Below are positions 20,928-31,004 of a DNA stretch of 64,000 bases, piece after piece. Position 1 is the stretch's first letter, and every line of letters starts with the position of its first letter. The translations under genes and the position numbers were made by a program. This stretch comes from Coix lacryma-jobi var. lacryma-jobi (lineage: Eukaryota; Streptophyta; Magnoliopsida; Poales; Poaceae), in the NCBI GenBank assembly GCA_009763385.1, contig VDCT01000286.1, forward strand, positions 992,001-1,056,000. The letters are read 5' to 3'. The notes below the pieces were generated by a model. It saw only the letters and a program-made list of their open reading frames with translations. It was not told where the DNA came from and did not search any database.

Positions 20928-22099
20928 CCAGACATTTCCACAAATACCTTATCGCCCTCACAGATGTCGATAGCACCACAGAATGACAGAAAACTCACCG
21001 CATGAACAAAATGAGTGGTGGTGTCCTTGCTTGGCATTTCTTCAAACACCAGTCGAGTGTCCAGGCGGGCCTTGCACTCGATCACCAACTGGTTGTTGGT
21101 GGCACAGTACCTCCTGGGGCACATCGGCTTCATGTCCAGGTTCGCCTCCCCGCGATAGAGCTCGTTAGCCAAGTCGTTGTCGTGGTGGACCGAGTCGCTT
21201 GGGTAGAGCGGCGCGACCAGGTGGTTGGGGATCCCGTCCTTGCTGGTAGGGAGGAGGTGGTTGTCGATGAGGAACAGTCGCAATGCCTTTGGGACAACAT
21301 CAGCGCGGGCAAGCTGGAACTCGAGGAAACAGTGGCCGACGCAGAGTTGGAGCGTAGTGAGGACGGGGACGGCGCAGAGTGCCAGGCGCCGCGGACCCGC
21401 TGGTACGGCAGATGGCGTCGGCGTGATTCCTGCATCGTCGGAGTTGAAGCGGACGCAGGGCAGTGGGATGACGAATTTCTGGCCGACGTCGAGCAGAGTG
21501 TCGAGGTCGGTGGAGGTAAGGCTGTTCCCGTTGCAGATCTGGTCGACGGCCGCGACACCCGCGAAGACAAAATCGGCGATGGTGGCGGGCGTGTCGGCCG
21601 GGTCGCGGTATAGAGCGTTGACAACAGGAAGAGAAGGCGGACGAAGCGGGTAGGCAGCGAGCGGTGGAGCCTGGGTGACCTCGCCGGAGACGAGGCTGTC
21701 GGGGGCGCTGGAGAGGAGCTCGGAGAGCGGGATGTGTACCTCACCGACATCGAGGTCATCGTTATCCGCCCATCCGTTGTCCATGGGGGAAGGGTCGGAC
21801 CAGAGCAGATCGCGCTCCTCTGGGCTGTGGGCAGGCTGCTCGAACAGCCCACCCCAGTTGTCGGCGACGATAGATCGCGCCTCACAGTTCTGCTCGTCGG
21901 AGTCGTCGCCTCCGTCGAAGAGGCTGCCCCAGTTGTCAGCGATGACAGCGGACTGGGTCAGAACGGGGACGCCCCCGGAGGCCTCCCGCACAACGTCTTG
22001 CTTGGCGGGTGCCCACCTCGCGTCAAACTTGTCGAAGAGCTTGCGAATTTCGTCGAGAAGGAATTGGATAGAAGGAGAAATCTCGGTAGCGGGATTCAT
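20928..22099 (-). pseudogene. Main ORF of the non-autonomous LTR element, interrupted by the Ale insertion
   Basis: The ORF starts at the ATG at 22099, 24 bases inside the PBS, and is open for about 390 codons until the Ale LTR. Across the insertion the frame resumes at 16169 and stops at 16023, so the insertion and its TSD are the only interruption. Near the N-terminus an acidic phrase is repeated (IADNWGSLFD, VADNWGGLFE). The central part is Pro/Ser-rich. The C-terminal third is more regular, with Cys- and Leu-rich stretches. I do not recognise a family; gag-like function is a guess from position only. Confidence 0.55.
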
Positions 22100-22137
22100 G
22101 ATGCTAGAAACCGAGAATCGATGGCTCTGGTACCAAT

Positions 22138-22388
22138 TGTTAGCAACCTGGTACAGGAAGGTAGATAGAGAAGGAAATCATAGAGAATTCTAGAGGAAGG
22201 AGATGAACAGTACAAGAAGAGAGAAGTTCCAGAGAAGGGGATAACCTTGGATTGGATATTCTGTTTGTTTGTTCGATGGCGTGTTCCGCTCCTAGCCTTT
22301 GTCATTTGTAGTCTCCCCACCAAGCGTGACTGGATTGGCTCAAGGCCCATGGCCCATGTGGTAGCCCAACTGTAGCCGATCCCTAACA
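22138..22388 (-). repeat. 5' LTR of the non-autonomous element
   Basis: A 251-bp TG...CA LTR followed by TSD copy CAGTG at 22389-22393. It differs from the other LTR at three positions near the middle and end. Confidence 0.93.
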
Positions 22389-23035
22389 CAGTGACGGCGG
22401 CGCTTGCGCTCGACTTGTTGATGGACGCGGTGTCCTTCTGCCGGAAGGGGCTCGAACTGGACCCGACTAACGAGGAATTCAAGAAACTGTTGTCGGAAGT
22501 GGACGTAGAACTAGAGAGCAAGACCCTCAGAGAGCCAAGGTTGCACAAGCAATCGCCAAAGCCAAGGTCTCATTTTGCCCAACAATTGACACTGCTATAC
22601 TAATATTGGAATTCAAATATGTGGAGTTGACCAGGGCTATTGAGTGCGTGTAGGATCTTGCTGCTACAGTGCTACTATGGAAAAGAGAGGAGTGAAGCTT
22701 GGGAAGGCAGCCTATCAAGAACTGACAGGGGTAAAGAAGCCAAAGCTGGATGAGCAAGGTGTGCTCCGCTAGCCTGTTCTGCTCTACCCAGAGGTCATGT
22801 CGAGTGACTTCATTGAGGATTTTCCAGATACAGATACTTTCTCGCCCCACCTTGATGTCATATCCTTCTGAATTACATGATGCTTTCTTTGGTCGAATTA
22901 AAATGTGAGGATGTATAAGTAGCTTTACTGAATTTATGGTAATGATGTCCTTAACTATCAAACATGTTCTCTGAAAGTTCTCCGCCATTGCCATGGGATG
23001 AAAGTCATGCTTACACAAGGGACTCGATCGAATTG
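22389..23035 (+). pseudogene. TTC4-like (TPR co-chaperone) gene fragment
   Basis: The plus strand reads the end of a TPR (AVSFCRKGLELDPTNEE, KKLLSEVD), then after a frameshift RAKVAQAIAKAK. Further on come GVKLGKAAYQELTGVKKP, YPEVMSSDFIEDFP and, after a probable remnant intron, SESSPPLPWDESHAYTRD. These segments, in this order, match the C-terminal half of plant tetratricopeptide repeat protein 4, an Hsp70/Hsp90 co-chaperone. A frameshift near 22525, an in-frame stop near 22770 and loss of a clean splice acceptor near 22965 make it non-functional. Sequence upstream of the LTR insertion (13978-14036) ends in CTGGCAG and may be the preceding intron. It most likely was captured by the Helitron. 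Confidence 0.85.
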
Positions 23036-24149
23036 TGACTAGCAGTTGAATTTAATTTTGCTTGAGAGTAAACCCCTACTTCCTGCTAAGCATTGTGATT
23101 ACCGTTTTTTTCAGAAAAAAAATATTATGTGATTAGTCTCTTCATCGAACACTAACAAAAATTGACTCTTTATTTTGTGTACAAACAATTGTTGATCCTT
23201 TGTTCTTTTGGAAAATTCCATTTAGGTTAGGTGAACCATAGGTAACTCTGGCAGGGCAGTCATCAGAAAACAACATGTTGTACTGAACTTGCAACACCTG
23301 CACATTTAAGCTGTCCTGTAATTAGGAAATAGTCACAGGACATAAATTAAGGACGAACATAGTTTAATCCATGATTATGATATAATTGAGGTATTAATAT
23401 CGGCTATACTCAAACTATTGTCATTGGTTGTATTTCATTGCTGTTAGTGGCTATTGGCGACACCCTGAAAAAAGAAAACCATGGCATCACATTATCCTTT
23501 ATTGCTTTGAAATTAAAACATCTGATAAGAAATGAAGAGACATTGGCAACTTCAAATTTCAAACCTATCACAGAGATTGCTGTTATCACCATCTAATCCA
23601 ATTTGTCTAATTCGTAACCTTATGTGTTTAACCTCATTCATTAATGTAAGGTTCAGTTTGACATCCTATTGCGGGTTTTATTACAGGTCAGCTTCAAGAT
23701 TAAAGGCCAATTCTTTAATCTGACTACCTATATTCACCTTTATGCATTAGGGTGGTTTTGACAAGCCTTTGTCCAAAAGTAAAGTATTAAGATATCTTCT
23801 AGAAGGCACTATAGATTTGAAGGCCGCACTTCTAGATAGCCTGCTTGACAGGGAAGACGAAGAACATGACAGTAGGAAATGTAGCACTGTTACATCAAGT
23901 TTTGTAAACTAGCTTATGCTCTTTATTCTTATTTTTGTTTCTTTTAGCTTATCATACTTAAGAAAAATAGCACGGTGTTGTTGTTTCTGTTATTACTATT
24001 ACGAAGGCGCTTTATTGTTCTTCTATATGTTCCTCTATTAGCCAAACTACCGTACTGCAAGAAACTCCTATATCATCACTCATCAACTTGTCATGTTGCA
24101 CTAATCAGTCTTCTATACATCTCCTGCATTCTGGTTTTGATGTGCAGCT
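23036..24149 (+). other. No recognisable gene; remnant coding-like patch near 23810-23880
   Basis: Mostly AT-rich, intron-like sequence. A short open patch reads LKAALLDSLLDREDEEHD; I cannot assign it. It may be an exon from a third captured gene or part of the TTC4/eL8 introns. Confidence 0.4.
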
Positions 24150-24930
24150 GATGGCTCCAATAAGTTGATGAAAGTAATAAAAGAAGGAAAAACACTTCAA
24201 AGCTGCCAAGGAGAGGCTTGTGAAGAGGGCCCAGGTTGAAAATGAGGGAAAAACTGTTGAGGCAAAGAAAGCAATTGTTGTGAAGTATGGCCTTGACCAT
24301 GTGACTTACCTCGTCGAGCAGGTGTGTGCTTGGTTGTTTTCTTTTAATGATTAGTGATAGACTGGTAACAGAGTGGTGCCTCTGGCCATAAAACTTTGTA
24401 CTTTGTTTACATATTTATTCTTTTTCAGAGCAAGTCCCAGCTGGTTATCATAGCTCAATAGCTCATGATGTTGATCTGATTGAAATTGAACTGGTCTAGT
24501 GGCTCCGAGCCCTTTGCAGGAAAATGGAGGTTCCATACTGCATTACGAAAGGAAAAGCACGCCTTGGATCGGTATCTAATCCATCCAACTTTCTTTTGCT
24601 TGTTATAAGTGTTAAAGGGCTTGTCAAAATTGTACACTCATAAATAACTTCATGTAGATCATCACAAGAAGACTGCATCTATTCTTTGCATGACCACCGT
24701 CAAGAATGAGGACAAGCTTGAGTTCAGCAAGATCATGCAGGCTATTAAGGTTGGATGTTATGACTTATGAATATCTTTTTCTATTGACTTGTGTACTGAC
24801 TGGAACTCATTCACTCCTAGGCCAACTTCAACGACAAGTTTGATGAGGCCAGGAAGAATTGGAGTGGTGGTGTCATGGGTTCCAAATCACTTGCGAAAAC
24901 CAAGGCCAGGGAAAAGCTGCTTCCCACCGG
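24150..24930 (+). pseudogene. Ribosomal protein eL8 (RPL7a) gene fragment with introns
   Basis: Four exon-like blocks read as eL8, a 60S subunit protein: 24178-24321 (AAKERLVKRAQ, KYGLDHVTYLVEQ), 24429-24571 (SKSQLVIIA, LCRKMEVPYC, KGKARLGS), about 24659-24749 (HKKTASILCMTTVKNED, FSKIMQAIK) and 24821 to about 24928 (ANFNDKFDEARKNW, MGSKSLAKTKAREKLL). The introns between them have GT-AG ends, so this is DNA-level capture and not a processed pseudogene. A duplication of about 8 bases in block 2 shifts the frame. A TAG stop follows GAACTGGTC, and the N-terminal third and extreme C-terminus are missing. It lies on the same strand as the TTC4 fragment and the Helitron terminus. Confidence 0.9.
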
Positions 24931-25365
24931 ATACCTAAGTCAGGCCTCGTTAAATTTATCTTGCACAATTGTGTGCAATCATAGTGATGTGTATGTACAA
25001 AATATTGCCGTAGCATTAGCATGTGTGATCTTGACGCTGGGACATGCAAAGGTGCAAACTGATAATTCAAAGAGACAGTTAGTTCTAAAAGGTTGAGGAA
25101 TCAATTGATCTTATAACGATGATATGAACTTTTATGTCGGTATACACAAATGTACAATACTATAAATGCATACCTTCATGCTCAAATTATTAGGGTGGTC
25201 AACCTGTGTCACAACGCTCTTCGCAGAGTTGGTCAGCCTGCGACGCCATGCTCTCTGTGATTGTGTTAATTTCATGAGCTTTATTTTTTAGATTAAATGT
25301 CACTTTAATATTAGTATTTAATTTTACAGCTTATCTTGCGATCCGCTGTGTATTTACAAAAGTTT

Positions 25366-25401
25366 AGTTGTCCCGTAGCAATGCACGGGCACGCTACCTA
25401 G
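25366..25401 (+). other. Helitron 3' terminus: hairpin plus CTAG
   Basis: Arms CCCGT (25372-25376) and ACGGG (25385-25389), with a further GCA/TGC pairing inside, form a hairpin followed 12 bases later by CTAG, and a T follows at 25402. CCCGTxGCAxxGCACGGG with a terminal CTAG is the standard form of grass Helitron 3' ends. Confidence 0.8.
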
Positions 25402-25656
25402 TACTATAGCTTAAAGAAAATAGTAATAATAAACATGACTTGGCTAATTTGATAGGGTGTTTTGACGACGACGATTGAGTTGAGTCTGAGAGCATTTTGC
25501 TGGCAGCAACGTGCCCGCCCCCGAGTGTCCCTCAAGGGATGCCTATGAAGCCGAAATAGTACGACGGATAGCAGCTCCAAAATGGGTTTTCTCTATTTCT
25601 TTCTTTCTTTCTTTCTTTTTGAAAAAATTGGGCCCGGTTATTCAACGGATGTAATG

Positions 25657-27312
25657 TTTTTTTTGAAGAAAACTGGAGGGGCGCGGCCCCTACAGGAAGT
25701 TTATTAAAAGATCACAGAAAAACATAACAAAGTTTTGATGCAAACATGGTCTGTCCTTTCTGGAAGATCCAGAAAAAGAACCAGGAGCCTAAGAAGCCTA
25801 AAAGAGAAAAGAAACAAAGAAGAAGAAACAAAAGCGAGTTCTTAAGTCTGACTAAGACTCTGAATCCATTGATCAAACTGCTGGGAAAGCCCACTCTTGA
25901 CTCTGAACCCCAAAAGCCTTGCTTCCTTGAAGAAAAATTCCTGACATTCAGAGAGAGATTTCTGATTTGCTCTGAAAATGATCTCATTTCTAGCCATCCA
26001 GATGGTCCAGCAGACGAGAATAGTTGTTTCCATGGAAAATTTGGAGTTTAACTGGTTCCTAAAAGCTCTGAAATTCCCAGTAGCTTCTTCCTCTGCAACA
26101 GTTTCTATTCCAAACAAACCCCAACAATTCTGGGCAAAGCTACAACGGAAGAATAGGTGTTCCAATGATTCTCCAATACCATTGCTGCAAAACACACATA
26201 GGTAGCTTTCTAAGTGCATATGCTTTCTTCTGAGAAGGTTTCTTGTACTCAGCCTGTCCTTGAGCAGTAACCAACTGAAAACTTTATGCTTAGGCTGGCA
26301 AAAGTTTTTCCATATCCATTTGAAAGCTGGATCAATCTGATTATGCCCAACCATCTTCCTGTAGGCTTTTGATGAAGAGAAATTGGATTTCCCACCCTCA
26401 AATTTCCAGATATCATTTTCATCCCTCAGTTTTACCGATCGAATGAGGTTCTGCAGATTCTGCACCTGATTAAAAGCTGCTTCAGACAGAGGGAGGCTGA
26501 AAAGGTCAAAGATAGATTGTGCACTGAAGGCTTTATGGACTGAAATTGCTTTGTTTCTAACAAAGGAAAAGCTCTCAGGTATACTTGACTGAAGGGCTTG
26601 GCCTAGCCATTTATCTTTCCAAAACAAGCAAGACTTCCCATTTTGTAGCTGAATGACCATCATTTCTTTGAACTATGGCAGAAGTTTTAGGATGTCCCTC
26701 CACCATAATTACCCTTTTCTGGTGTGATCAGGAAGCTTTCCATTTCTATAGTGTTTCTCCCAGACAAGCTTGACCCATGGAATATTTTTCTGGTTATAGA
26801 ATTTGTCTAGATTTTTCATCAAAAGGGCTTTGTTCTGCGTTTCAAGGTTAATTATGCCAAGGCCACCTTCCACTTTTGGTTTTGAAACCATCTCCCATGC
26901 AGTTTTTGGTTGAGTCCTCCCATTAATGTTAGAGCCTCTCCACAAGCAGTGTTTTCTGAATTTGTCGATTTGTTTGATTACCCCTTTTGGTAGTTCCGAG
27001 GAACACATGTAATATGTTGGTAATGATGAGAGGACTGAGTTGGTAATCTGTAGTCTGCCAGCTTGGTTTAGCATTGATGAGAAACCTCCCAACCTCCTCT
27101 CACATTTGCTCATTAACGGCAGAAAATCTTGGATCTTTGGCTTTGTTAAGCCCATTGGAAGGCCAAGGTAAGTAAAGGGGAAACTGCCTTTGGAGCAACC
27201 AAAAGTTCTTGCTAAATGGTCCAACCTTTCTTCAGAAATATTGATTGGCAACATTATTGATTTTTTGTAGTTGACTCTAAGTCCTGTTGAATCAGCAACG
27301 TTCTGAAGCAGG
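25657..27312 (-). mobile_element. L1-type LINE, 5'-truncated, degenerate
   Basis: The minus strand carries the C-terminal half of a plant LINE ORF2 and ends at a short A-run (minus AAAAAAAA, 25657-25665). The 5' edge is near 27312, where homology stops in mid-ORF. Such 5' truncation is normal for target-primed reverse transcription. No convincing TSD was found by eye. Confidence 0.85.
25842..27254 (-). pseudogene. LINE ORF2 fragment (RT C-terminus and zf-RVT domain)
   Basis: The upstream part (27254-26709) holds the end of the reverse transcriptase and thumb (FTYLGLPMG, QAGRLQITNSVLSSLPTY). The downstream part (26663-25842) holds the zinc-binding zf-RVT domain (FKWIWKNFCQPKHKVFSWLL, then CVFCSNGIGESLEHLFFRC). 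Two stops and a frame change lie at 26664-26708. The catalytic FADD motif would be upstream of the truncation and is absent, so it is inactive. Confidence 0.88.
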
Positions 27313-28784
27313 GTTTTTTAAGAAGAACAATTGCCTTGGATCCCCTTCCAGAATTATCAAGGTTATATCCTAGTACTAGTAAAATGAAGACACCAGTTTC
27401 ATGGCGCTATATATGGCACGATACACGAGATTACGACGACCCATCACCAAAATACATCGACCCGAGCAAAAGTCACACGAATGGATTATTATTGTGTTGA
27501 GTCACGTACTGTTCGGCGCGGAAGCTAGGCATGGACCTCACAAAATTGCGATTGTTTCAGGTTTTAAATCCCACTGTCTTTTTTTTTGCGACGCTTTTTA
27601 AATCCCACTGTCTTGAAATGAAATAGTTATTGTTCTGAACTGCACACCAGCTCACCCTTTGGTGTGCATTCCTCTCCACGTCGGCATTGGTTGTTCGATA
27701 GTCAAGACATGGGTGTCTCGATCAGTGTCTGCATGGGCTGACCACAAGTCTTGGTCCTTTTTGTTTTCCTTCCACGTGAAACCATAGGATCTACTAGTTG
27801 TGATTGTGACTCATAATAATGTCAAAAAAGGTGGTATTTTCTTTTCTTTTTTTAATTCTGGTCTTTGCAGAAAAACGCTAGCACACAACCAACTTCAGCT
27901 CATTCTCGTCAAATCAAAAAAAAAAAAAAACAACTTCAGATCACCCACCACACTGCCCATCCGATCGGTGTACGAGGGAGGTGTCTCATCACCATGCATG
28001 CCGTGTTTTCCTCCACGAGGACCCAAAGGAGAGGTAGCTAGATTTCTTTTTTTTTTCTCGATCACGCAAAAGACTTGTGTGTATTTGTATTAAGAGATGG
28101 AATAGCACGATTATTCTGGGTGGCTTAAGCTTTGGAATTCGTGGGAGAGGCAGATTTCTCATCAAACAACTACGGGTTGCATGGGACGATCCAGATATGA
28201 CGCTCTAATTTCTATGGTCCAGTGGTGGAGCCACTGCCCGGCCACCCCGTTTAAAAGAAAATTTTCTTTGTATCAAAGAACGAAAAATATTATAATTTGC
28301 TACGTGCCTCTGCTACTGCTATCATCCAAAACAAAATAATGGTGCTCCGGACGAATTTAGTCCTTTGGTGGTGTGCATTCCTCCACGTCAGCTTGGCAGT
28401 TCGATCATACGGAGTAGTTCGTTTTGTACGCACGGGCATATGATAATGCAAGTTTCTTTTGTTTTCCCTCCATGTGAAGCCACAGGATCTAGTTGTAACT
28501 CGCAATAATGTCAAAAAGGTAGTACTTTTTTGTTTAATAATACTGTCTTTTTTTTTACAAAAACGAGGAACAATGATCCTTATTGGCTCTATTCAGCAGA
28601 ACTTATTACGATGCTATTTTGTTGTGAAAGAAAAAAAAAGTCGGACTAATTTTAGCTGATTAGCTCAAGCGAACATTGCCCTTTACTATGCCCTTTGTTA
28701 GAAAAAGTCAACAAAATCAATTTCATATCACCCATATGCACATCCAAAGCAGAGTTGGGTGTGAATCCAGTGACTAAAGCTTAG
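27313..28784. repeat. Intergenic region with a diverged internal duplication
   Basis: No gene seen. A block at about 27655-27835 and one at about 28355-28535 are diverged copies in the same orientation. Shared landmarks are TTTGGTGTGCATTCCTC, TTCCACGTGAAACCA or its variant, and AATAATGTCAAAAA. They are about 700 bp apart and each is followed by a T-rich tract. They may be remnants of duplications in the far-upstream region of the MHX gene. Confidence 0.6.
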
Positions 28785-28789
28785 TCTAT

Positions 28790-29060
28790 GTTACATTGGA
28801 TGTTTGATACTAATTTGAAGTACTAAACATAGACAAGTTACAAAAAACTAATTGCACATATAGAGACTATCGCGAGACGAATCGATCTAGCTATTAAGTC
28901 TAATTAATCCATCATCAGCACATGTTTATTGTAGCATGCATCACGTTGTCAAATCATGGACTAATTGGGCTTAATAGATTCGTCTCGTAAATTAGTCTTC
29001 ATATGTGCAATTAGTTTTGTAATTAATCTATGTTTAATACTCTTTTACATTGGTGTCTCC
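28790..29060. mobile_element. MITE-like inverted-repeat element (Tourist-related family)
   Basis: The two halves are inverted copies of each other over about 130 bp. ACTAATTGCACATATxxAGAC and CGAGACGAATC occur in the left half, and their complements in the right half. It shares CGAGACGAAT and TAATTAGTCCATGATT-type blocks with the MITEs at 29853 and 30355. The whole element could fold into one long hairpin. Confidence 0.65.
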
Positions 29061-29068
29061 CGAGGTGA

Positions 29069-29530
29069 TCTATATGCTAATAATTTCGGGGGATCCATCG
29101 TTCCATTCCAAGCATTGATTGTCGTCCTGTAACTAACATGTAGTCAGTCACAGCCACACACTACCAGGCATTTGGTTGGGCACGGGGTACATTTTGTGGT
29201 GTGCCCGTGGCCATAAAGAAGCTTCATCCCAAATGCAAGTAGCAAAAGCACAGCAGCCTGCCCGCAGCAGGAAAAGCTTCCCCCGCAACTGGCCACTAAC
29301 AAATCGGTCGCCACCGGGTTGTTGTCCAGGCTCGCGTTAGCAGAGCACAACGGGGGCTGCTGGTCTGCTTCTCCGTCTCCGTCTCCGGCTCCGGCCCGTT
29401 CGCCGGCGCCGCCGCCGAAGGGTGGCAACCGGTGAGCCGCCCTCTTGTCCATCTCGTTGCGGCGTGCTTCTTTGGGGCATTTTTATTTTTATTTTCCTTC
29501 GATCCGATCCGATCCCCAGCAAGTTTTAAG
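29069..29530 (+). repeat. Upstream duplicate of the MHX promoter/first-exon region
   Basis: This block resembles 31005-31870. Shared landmarks in order are GTTCCATTCCA..GCA..GxTTGTCG, GTGGCC...AAGCA.TAGCAA, CACTAACAAATC against CACTACCAAATC, a GC-rich exon-like block with GCTCCGGC, a GT donor-like site after GGCAACCG (copy 1) or GGTACTG (copy 2), and a T-rich stretch beginning TTTTTATTTTTATTTT. Minus-strand translation also aligns (ATDLLVASCGGSFSCCG against ATDLVVGSGDGSYCICG), which may be chance or an ancestral coding use. Copy 1 is followed by no MHX coding sequence. Confidence 0.55.
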
Positions 29531-29852
29531 AAGTAGGGTTATTTTGTTCTTCCTCCATATCGGCTATGGAGACGACGTACACAAGCTTTGGTTTCATCGC
29601 TCACCTATTTCACGCTGTCTAATCTTTACCTCAACCTCTAGACCCAACGTACACTAAATCGGTTTTATACTGTCACTACTACAATCAACCAGTTTCCCTA
29701 GAGTTTTTTTTTCCCTAGGAAAACCAAAGAAACTCTAGAGAAACTTTCTTTTCCTAGAATAGTGTTTGCAAATTTAAACTGTAGGGAAACTTATATTTCC
29801 CTAGGACTTCGTGGTTTCATCAGGACGAAAGTGTCATGTGCCCACCATGTTA

Positions 29853-30183
29853 GGCCTTGTTTAGTTCCCACCTAAAAAACTTTTCACCCATCACATCGAA
29901 TATTTGCACACATGCATGAAGTATTAAATGTAGACTAAAAAAATAACTAATTACACAGATTGCGTGTAATGTGCGAGACGATTTTTTTAAGCCTAATAAG
30001 TTCATGTTTTGACAATGTTGTGCTACAGTAAACATGCACTAATGATGGATTAATTAGTCTTAATAAATTTGTCTCACGGTTTTCAGACGGAATATGTAAT
30101 TTGTTTTCTTATTAGTCTATTTTTAATAGACTAAATTAGTGTCGGAACATCCGATGTGACACGCAAAAACTTTTCACACCCCC
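29853..30183. mobile_element. Tourist-like MITE
   Basis: It starts GGCCTTGTTTAGTTCCCACC after a TTA and contains the family blocks GTATTAAATGTAGAC, TGCGTGTAATGTGCGAGACG, GGATTAATTAGTCTTAATAA and GATGTGAC. The right TIR is truncated or mutated. Confidence 0.75.
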
Positions 30184-30354
30184 AACGGATATTTTGCAAA
30201 CCAAAAAAACGGATGTTTTATGAAAAAAAATCGGTTTCACACGTACAGTTACCTAAAAAAAAGGTTCGGATGTTTTGTGTTTGTTCATCACCTGATGCCC
30301 CCACCACTGCGGTTAGGTTTCCCAACATGTGAGCCGATGCATGAGGTAGTACAT

Positions 30355-30700
30355 GGCCTTGTTTAGATCCAAAATCAAAAACTTTACACCTATCATATCG
30401 AATCTTTGGACACATACATTTTTGTACTAAATATAGATTAAAAAAATAATTAATTAAACAGTTTGCATGTAATTTGCGAGACGAATCTTTTAAGCCTAAT
30501 TAGTCCATGATTTGATACTAAAGTGCTACAGTAAACATGTGCTAATGACGGATTAATTAGGCTTAAAAAATTCGTCTCGCGATTTACGGACGGATTCTGT
30601 AATTTGTTTTTTTTGTTAGTACCCGAACACCTCATGCAATACTCTACGTAACATTCGATGTGACATTCAAAATTTTTACGCCCTGGGAATTGAACATGCC
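30355..30700. mobile_element. Tourist-like MITE, second copy
   Basis: Same family as the element at 29853: GGCCTTGTTTAGATCC start, GCGAGACGAATC, GGATTAATTAGGCTTAA and GATGTGACATTC. Its right end, ATTGAACATGCC, is a degenerate complement of the start. Confidence 0.75.
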
Positions 30701-30704
30701 CAAG

Positions 30705-30937
30705 TCAAAAGTTTTCAACACTTTAATCAAATACAAAAGGAATATTAATATCTACGGTCTATAATTATTTTTATTAGATGATTCACTAAAATATGTTTTA
30801 TATAGTAAATTTATTTAAAGATATAAATGTTGCTAATATTTTTCTTATAAATATAATAAAATTTATAAACAAATTTGACCCTATAGTAACATTTTTTTGA
30901 GACAATATCGTAACATTTTTTTAGGACGACGGGAGTG
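30705..30937. mobile_element. Stowaway-like MITE remnant
   Basis: The right end reads TTAGGACGACGGGAGTGTA, the complement of the Stowaway CTCCCGTCGTCC start. The interior is AT-rich with the usual CAAATTTGACC block. The left TIR is not clear. Confidence 0.5.
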
Positions 30938-31004
30938 TACAGACGTTTCCCTGTCAGTGTCAGTGTCACGTCACACACACATGGTGTCAAACTTTACCCC
31001 CATG

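Larger units (their letters stand above)
14037..22388 (-). mobile_element. Non-autonomous LTR retrotransposon, carrying a nested Ale copia element
   Basis: Two 251-bp LTRs (14037-14287 and 22138-22388; TGTTAGCAACC...CCCTAACA) are flanked by a perfect 5-bp TSD, CAGTG (14032-14036 and 22389-22393). By eye the LTRs differ at 3 of 251 positions. A primer-binding site (TGGTACCAGAGCC, minus, 22123-22135) and a purine-rich tract (minus AAGAAGGGGCGAA, 14288-14300) give the minus orientation. Without the nested copia element the internal region is about 3.1 kb. It encodes no recognisable gag, protease, integrase, RT or RNase H, so mobilisation must have been in trans. The same PBS variant is used by the nested Ale element, which makes an Ale-type helper a reasonable guess. 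Confidence 0.9.
13978..25401 (+). mobile_element. Helitron (visible 3' part) carrying host gene fragments, with nested LTR elements
   Basis: The 3' terminus at 25401 has the grass Helitron signature of a short GC-rich hairpin followed by CTAG and then a T. Upstream and in the same orientation lie fragments of a TTC4-like gene and a ribosomal protein eL8 gene that keep their introns, which is what gene-capturing Helitrons carry. The 5' end (TC after an A) is not visible; it is probably left of the gypsy-like LTR that ends at 13977 or was lost. 14037-22388 is a later LTR insertion. Assigning both gene fragments to one Helitron is an inference; two independent pseudogenes plus an unrelated Helitron end is the alternative. 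Confidence 0.6.

Noticed and set aside
21002..22193. Plus-strand frames of 140-200 codons opposite the non-autonomous element ORF
   Set aside because: Antisense shadows. LTR, PBS and PPT orientation and the in-frame continuation across the Ale insertion support the minus strand.
29674..29764. Possible 90-bp CACTA-like element (CACTACTACAATC...CTAGAATAGTG)
   Set aside because: Terminal repeats match only over a few bases and the flanking triplets (TGT, TTT) do not agree, so I do not claim an element.
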